Source: Ectopseudomonas mendocina
GTDB taxonomy: Bacteria > Pseudomonadota > Gammaproteobacteria > Pseudomonadales > Pseudomonadaceae
Direction of reading: 5' to 3'
Length of the DNA: 64,000 bases
NCBI RefSeq assembly: GCF_016008875.1
Contig: NZ_JADTQG010000021.1
Coordinates: 1-64,000, forward strand
Below the pieces are notes generated by a model. The model was not told the DNA's origin and made no database searches. It saw nothing but the letters and a program-made list of their open reading frames with translations. The position numbers and the translations under genes are program-made. How positions within the stretch are numbered: position 1 is the first letter of the stretch; each line of letters begins with the position of its first letter. Positions 59,927 through 64,000 of the stretch are shown in pieces.

Positions 59927-59989
59927 ATGCGGGGGCAGGAGTAGGCTGTAGCGCTCTCTCCCTGATTTCCGCTTTTCGAGGTACGCATC

Positions 59990-60622
59990 ATGGCATTGGA
60001 AACCTGGCTCGCTTTCTTCGTCGCCTGCTGGGTGATCAGCCTGTCGCCAGGTGCCGGTGCCGTGGCCTCGATGTCAGCCGGCATGCAGTACGGCTTCTGG
60101 CGCGGCTACTGGAACGCGCTCGGCCTGCAGCTCGGTCTGGCCCTGCAGATCGCCATCGTCGCTGCGGGTGTGGGCGCGATCCTGGCCGCCTCGGCTCTGG
60201 CCTTCAGCCTGATCAAATGGTTCGGCGTGGCCTACCTGATGTTCCTCGCCTACAAACAGTGGGTCGCTCTGCCCAGCGATCTGGATACCGGCGCGGCCGA
60301 GCGCCCCATTGGCCGGCCACTGACCCTGGTGCTGCGTGGTTTCCTGGTCAATTTCAGCAACCCCAAGGCGATCGTCTTCATGCTTGCGGTGCTGCCGCAG
60401 TTCATCAACCCGCATGCGCCGCTGGTGGGGCAGTACCTGGTGATGGGCGTGACCATGATCGCCGTGGATCTGATCGTCATGGCCGGCTATACCGGCCTCG
60501 CCTCACGCGTACTGCGCCTGCTGCGCACGCCGCGCCAGCAGCGGGTGATGAATCGCAGTTTCGCTGCGCTGTTCGCCGCCGCTGCCGGCCTGCTGGCCAC
60601 GGTCAAGCGCGCCGCCGTCTGA
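59990..60622 (+). CDS. LysE/RhtB-family amino-acid exporter
   Basis: 210 residues with six membrane helices. The N-terminal family motif is clear: VISLSPGAGAVASMSAGMQYGFW, then VAYLMFLAYKQW and LVNFSNPKAIVFMLAVLPQF. Such carriers export amino acids such as homoserine or lysine. ATG 59990 starts MALETWLAFF. Substrate unknown. Confidence 0.93.
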   Translation: MALETWLAFFVACWVISLSPGAGAVASMSAGMQYGFWRGYWNALGLQLGLALQIAIVAAGVGAILAASALAFSLIKWFGVAYLMFLAYKQWVALPSDLDTGAAERPIGRPLTLVLRGFLVNFSNPKAIVFMLAVLPQFINPHAPLVGQYLVMGVTMIAVDLIVMAGYTGLASRVLRLLRTPRQQRVMNRSFAALFAAAAGLLATVKRAAV

Positions 60623-60640
60623 CACCCTCGCGCTCAATCC

Positions 60641-60728
60641 TGTAGGCGCGAACGGGCGGTGTTCCGCTTTATTCGCGATCCGAGCCGGGCATGGAGCCGG
60701 GCCCGATCGCGAATAAATTCGCTCCTAC
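60641..60728. repeat. REP-type intergenic palindrome
   Basis: TTATTCGCGATC (60669-60680) and GATCGCGAATAA (60705-60716) form the core arms, with GTAGGCGCGAA-type and TTCGCTCCTAC sequences outside. It lies between the lysE-like and iron permease genes. Confidence 0.8.
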
Positions 60729-60857
60729 CAAGGCGATGGCCTGGCCTGAGCGAAGGTGGTTTAGTCAGTTTGTTACCAAATATTTCATATTTTCCTTGTC
60801 TGTGCGGGCTCGTCCGGCAACAATTTAATGCCACCCATTCTCGTTTGGGATGCATTA

Positions 60858-62747
60858 ATGATCCGCTTCCGTTCCCCCCTTTCCTGGCTGATGCTGCCGT
60901 TGCTGGCCTGCCTCAGCTTTCTCGCCGTCGGCGAGCCTTTGGATGGCGCCTCCCAGGCGCTGCACCTGATTGGTTATATCGGCGCTGATTACCCTGCCAC
61001 CGTCGCGGGCGGCCAGGTCGTCGATGCTGGCGAATACCAGGAGCAATTGGAGTTTCTCGATGTGCTGCAGGGCTTGATCGTCGCCCTGCCGGCTCAGGCC
61101 GGACGTGCCGAGCTGGAGCAGGGCGTGGCCGATCTGCGCCAGGCCGTTACCCTGCGCAGGCCCGGCGAAGAGGTTTCCAGCTCGGCACGCCAACTCGGCG
61201 CACGCCTGGCCGATCTTTATCAGGTGTCACTGACGCCGGTACTGACGCCGGACCCGGAGCGTGGTGCGCCGCTCTACGCCCAGCACTGCTCGGTTTGCCA
61301 TGGCGATACCGGGTTGGGCGACGGGCCGGCCGGCATTGGCCTGGAGCCGCCACCGGCCAATCTGCGCGACGCCGCGCGCCTAGACCGGCTGAGCCTTTAC
61401 GATCTCTACAACACCCTAAGCCTGGGCATCGAAGGCACCGACATGCCGGCCTTCGCCGACCAGCTCGACGACCGTCAGCGCTGGGATCTGGCTGTCTATA
61501 TCGCTGGCTTCACCGCTGTGCCGGCGCAGGGCAAGGCACGTTTCGCCATGAGCGAGCTGGCCGGCCGCACGCCTGCCGAAATCGCCGCTGCTGGTGGCGA
61601 TGTCGCCGCGTTCCGCGCCCAACGCGCGCATCCGGTGCTGGAGCAGCGTGGCCCGCAACAGTTGATCGGCTACACCCGCGAAACCCTGGAGCGCAGCCTG
61701 CAGGCCTACCGCGATGGTGACCGCGAGCAGGCCTACGACCTTTCCGTCGGCGCCTACCTGGAAGGTTTCGAGTTGGTCGAAAGCGCCCTCGACAACCTCG
61801 ATGCGGTGCAGCGCAAGACCACCGAGCGAGCCCTGATGGCCTACCGGCAGGCGCTGCAGGATAGCGCCGGCGTCGCGCAGGCGGCTCAGGCGCTTGAGCT
61901 GGCCAAGGTCGAACTGGACAAGTCCGCCGCGCTGCTCGCCGATGGTGCCATGGACGGCAGCCTGAGCTTCTTCGCCAGCCTGCTGATTCTGCTGCGGGAG
62001 GGCCTGGAAGCCATCCTGGTGCTGGCGGCGATTCTCGCCTTCCTGCGTAACACCGGGCAGCAGCAGGCGGTGCGCAGCGTGCACATCGGCTGGGGGCTGG
62101 CGCTGCTCGCCGGGGTCGGCACCTGGGCGGTGGCAGCGTACGTGATCGACGTCAGCGGCGCCCAGCGCGAACTGCTCGAAGGGATCACCGCGCTGTTCGC
62201 GAGCGTGGTGCTATTGTGGGTCGGCGTGTGGATGCACGACCGCCGCCATGCTGCGGCCTGGCAGGACTACATCAAGAGCAGCCTGGTCGGCGGCGGTGGC
62301 CGATTCGGCTTTGCCGTGCTGGCGTTCTTCTCGGTCTATCGCGAGCTGTTCGAAGTCATCCTGTTCTATGAAACCCTCTGGCTGCAGGCCGGGCCTGACG
62401 GGCACGGCGCGGTGCTGGCCGGCGCTGCCGCCGCGCTGGTGCTGCTGATCGGCCTGGCCTGGGTGATCCTGCGTGGCTCGCGCAAGCTGCCGCTGGCCAC
62501 CTTCTTCGGCATCAATGCGGTGTTGCTGTGCGTGTTGTCCGTGGTCTTCGCCGGCCATGGCGTGGCCGCGCTGCAGGAAGCCGGCGTGCTCGGCACGCGC
62601 CCGGTGGCGTTCTTCGAGTTCGACTGGCTGGGCATCCACGCCGACGCCTGGAGCCTGTCCGCTCAGGGCCTGGCGCTGGCCGGCATCGCGCTGCTGTATG
62701 GGCGCAGCCTGTTGGGCGAGCGTCGGCGTCTGGCCGAACAGGACTGA
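60858..62747 (+). CDS. FTR1-family iron permease with fused cytochrome c domain
   Basis: 629 residues from ATG 60858. After a signal segment (LSWLMLPLLACLSFLAVGE), residues about 130-230 hold a c-type haem site CSVCHGDTGLGDGPAGIGLE with a later Met in GTDMPAFA. From about 370 there are seven membrane helices with the iron-permease motifs SLLILLREGLEAILVL and SVYRELFEVILFYETLW. This fused form is common in Pseudomonas and is thought to oxidise or shuttle ferrous iron during import. A strong hairpin follows the stop. Confidence 0.93.
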   Translation: MIRFRSPLSWLMLPLLACLSFLAVGEPLDGASQALHLIGYIGADYPATVAGGQVVDAGEYQEQLEFLDVLQGLIVALPAQAGRAELEQGVADLRQAVTLRRPGEEVSSSARQLGARLADLYQVSLTPVLTPDPERGAPLYAQHCSVCHGDTGLGDGPAGIGLEPPPANLRDAARLDRLSLYDLYNTLSLGIEGTDMPAFADQLDDRQRWDLAVYIAGFTAVPAQGKARFAMSELAGRTPAEIAAAGGDVAAFRAQRAHPVLEQRGPQQLIGYTRETLERSLQAYRDGDREQAYDLSVGAYLEGFELVESALDNLDAVQRKTTERALMAYRQALQDSAGVAQAAQALELAKVELDKSAALLADGAMDGSLSFFASLLILLREGLEAILVLAAILAFLRNTGQQQAVRSVHIGWGLALLAGVGTWAVAAYVIDVSGAQRELLEGITALFASVVLLWVGVWMHDRRHAAAWQDYIKSSLVGGGGRFGFAVLAFFSVYRELFEVILFYETLWLQAGPDGHGAVLAGAAAALVLLIGLAWVILRGSRKLPLATFFGINAVLLCVLSVVFAGHGVAALQEAGVLGTRPVAFFEFDWLGIHADAWSLSAQGLALAGIALLYGRSLLGERRRLAEQD

Positions 62748-62757
62748 AAGGGTGATT

Positions 62758-62780
62758 CGAGGGCGGTTTCGCCGCCCTCG
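62758..62780 (+). terminator. Hairpin after the iron permease gene
   Basis: GAGGGCGG-TTTCG-CCGCCCTC stem followed by GTTGCC; the stem is very stable, but the T run is short. Confidence 0.65.
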
Positions 62781-62862
62781 TTGCCTCATAGCGTGAACCG
62801 CTGCCACGACAGCGAGTCTCAGTGCACCTAGGCTGGTTCCAATTTCTTTGCCGAGTGCACGC

Positions 62863-63198
62863 ATGTCTTCCTCGATCCATTCCACTCATTACGCCGACAG
62901 CCCTGATCTGGCGTTGGCTGCTCTGCGTCATCCCTCTCTGGAGCAAGCGCTTTCGGCAGCCTGCGCTCAACTGGCCGTGCGCGAAGCTTTTCTGGCTGCG
63001 TTGCGTGATCCGGCCATCGGCCCGCAGCCAAGGTTGCTGCTGGCGGTTTCCGGTGCCGACCTGCAAGGTCAGCGGCGTTTGGCTGCGTTGGTCGCCGAGC
63101 TGCTGCCGGACGAGGTGGAGCTGGATCTGATCGAGCTGGCCGACGACAACCTGTCGCGTGCCGTACGCGAGCGCTGCGAGCCGTTCTATAAGTCCTGA
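62863..63198 (+). CDS. SseB C-terminal-domain-like protein
   Basis: 111 residues. The sequence SLEQALSAACAQLAVREAFL, then LLLAVSGADLQGQRRLAALV and VELDLIELADDNLSRAVRER with CEPFYK at the end matches the C-terminal domain of the serine-sensitivity protein SseB. The normal N-terminal domain is missing. ATG 62863 opens the protein; no strong ribosome-binding site. The yaiI-type gene follows 52 bp later. Confidence 0.8.
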   Translation: MSSSIHSTHYADSPDLALAALRHPSLEQALSAACAQLAVREAFLAALRDPAIGPQPRLLLAVSGADLQGQRRLAALVAELLPDEVELDLIELADDNLSRAVRERCEPFYKS

Positions 63199-63250
63199 GG
63201 CGTCCGCCTGCTGGCATACTGCGCGCTGGTTTCTCTGCGGAAGTTGCTGC

Positions 63251-63700
63251 ATGCGCGTATGGATCGACGCCGATGCCTGCCCTCGGGCGGCGCGGGATCA
63301 GGTGGTCAAGTTCGCCCTCAAGCGGGGTTTCGAGGTGGTGCTGGTGGCTGGACAGGCCGTGGCCCGGCCGAATTTCGCCTGCGTGAAACTGATCGTGGTG
63401 CCCAGCGGGCCGGATGCGGCGGACGATCATCTGGTCGAGCATGCCGTGCCCGGTGAACTGGTGATCTGCAGTGACGTGCCGCTGGCCGACCGTCTGGTGA
63501 AGAAGGGTGTTGCCGCGCTCGACCCGCGTGGCCGCGAGTTCGACGAGCGCAACATGGGCGAGCGCCTGGCGGTACGCAACCTGTTCACCGACCTGCGCGA
63601 GCAGGGCCAGGTGGGCGGCGGCCAGGCGCCCTATTCCGAGAAGGATCGCCAGGCCTTCGCCAATGCGCTGGACCGGATTCTCACACGCTTGAGTCGCTAG
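63251..63700 (+). CDS. yaiI: YaiI/YqxD family protein (UPF0178)
   Basis: 149 residues. Family pattern MRVWIDADACPRAARDQVVK, then VVPSGPDAADDHLVEHAVPG, CSDVPLADRLVKKGVAALDP and RGREFDERNMGERLAVRNL. The acidic residues resemble a PIN-like nuclease site; no activity is known. ATG 63251 opens the conserved part. Confidence 0.93.
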   Translation: MRVWIDADACPRAARDQVVKFALKRGFEVVLVAGQAVARPNFACVKLIVVPSGPDAADDHLVEHAVPGELVICSDVPLADRLVKKGVAALDPRGREFDERNMGERLAVRNLFTDLREQGQVGGGQAPYSEKDRQAFANALDRILTRLSR

Positions 63701-63719
63701 CCAGGCTGCGCACCGCTTA

Positions 63720-63780
63720 TGTGGGAGGCGCTTTAGCAGCGATCAAGGTGGCGCCAGTCGCGGCTGAAGCCCCTCCCACA
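63720..63780. repeat. REP-type intergenic palindrome
   Basis: TGTGGGAGGCGCTTTAGCAG begins one arm and CGGCTGAAGCCCCTCCCACA ends the other, with mismatches in the middle. Confidence 0.75.
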
Positions 63781-63794
63781 ATGTGCGTTGCCCA

Positions 63795-64000
63795 CTACCC
63801 ACACAGATAGGTGCCGGTGCCCACGGCCACCAGCACGTTTTCATCGTTATGCAGCTCCATGCGGATCACCGCCACCTTGTTGCCGGCGCGCAGCGGCATG
63901 GCCGTGGCGGTAAAGCGCTGGCCGCGTCCGGGGCGCAGGTAGTCGATGCGCAGGTCGATGGTGCCGAGCTTGGACAGCTTACTCATGCGCTCGGCTGCCG
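63795..64000 (-). CDS. Hotdog-fold thioesterase, C-terminal part (runs off the window)
   Basis: The frame is open to the end of the window. The visible part reads AAERMSKLSKLGTIDLRIDY, LRPGRGQRFTATAMPLRAGN and ends VAVGTGTYLCG, the typical second half of PaaI/YigI-type acyl-CoA thioesterases (TIDLR.DYLRPG, then a GTGTY end). The catalytic Asp/His part lies outside the window. Confidence 0.85.
   Translation of the reverse strand, partial: AAERMSKLSKLGTIDLRIDYLRPGRGQRFTATAMPLRAGNKVAVIRMELHNDENVLVAVGTGTYLCG

Noticed and set aside
1..64000. CRISPR arrays, tRNA or rRNA genes
   Set aside because: I saw no regularly spaced direct repeats with unique spacers, and no cloverleaf or rRNA sequence; the tandem KPAA codons of algP are protein repeats, not CRISPR.

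Overview
The window is a piece of a Pseudomonas chromosome carrying a Tn7-like genomic island. The backbone (about 19.7 kb to the right end) has the gene neighbourhoods and protein sequences typical of the genus: ubiK, glnK-amtB, sutA, xerC-dapF-lysA-lptM, cyaY, rnk, cyaA, argH, algZ-algR-hemC-hemD-hemX-hemY, dsbB, rsd/algQ and algP. It also has high GC and Pseudomonas-type intergenic palindromes (GTAGGAGCG...CGCTCCTAC). The species cannot be fixed from the window; something close to the P. mendocina/P. alcaligenes groups is only a guess.

Bases 1 to about 19,703 are an island inserted in comM (yifB). comM is cut after its 282nd codon, at the ALVGGG motif. The island end reads TGTAGG and is followed by two 12-bp direct repeats 20 bp apart, as expected for TnsB-type binding sites. 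The left end of the island and the core transposase genes lie outside the window, but a TnsE-like protein is encoded at 803-2536. From left to right the cargo is: an unrecognised partial gene and tnsE-like; an HNH nuclease; a secreted EndA-type nuclease; an orphan ParS/MbcA-type antitoxin with a zinc-ribbon protein; a HAD phosphatase; a five-gene operon (6695-9767) with an ACP-like protein, an XRE regulator, an ImmA-type metallopeptidase fused to a chagasin-like inhibitor domain, a papain-like cysteine protease and a thymidylate-synthase-like protein; a convergent operon (DUF4031, MazG-like, uracil-DNA-glycosylase-like); an XRE regulator with four small unknown genes; a periplasmic subtilisin-like protease with a LysM domain paired with an exported coiled-coil protein; and a Sel1-repeat protein with a DnaJ-type zinc-finger protein. 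Much of this looks like phage defence or stress cargo.

The strongest candidate for an undescribed system is 6695-11955. There a cysteine protease sits directly beside a protein carrying a domain of the family that inhibits cysteine proteases, and that protein also has an ImmA peptidase domain and an XRE partner. The operon ends on a nucleotide-enzyme gene that meets, tail to tail, a second operon of base- and nucleotide-processing enzymes. One reading is a regulated protease effector controlled by sensing of abnormal nucleotides or modified phage DNA.

In the backbone, the glnK promoter region has an NtrC site and a sigma-54 candidate. The amt gene downstream is preceded by what looks like the first codons of the usual Pseudomonas amtB. 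At 31.5-40.6 kb a Fur-box-controlled FecI/FecR pair, a TonB-dependent receptor with an STN domain, an M16 protease lipoprotein and a YddA-type ABC exporter/importer form a set like Pectobacterium Fus and E. coli yddA-yddB-pqqL, which suggests uptake and cleavage of an iron protein such as ferredoxin. The rest is housekeeping: lysine and arginine synthesis, haem synthesis, cAMP, alginate regulation, and a high-affinity iron permease fused to a cytochrome c domain.
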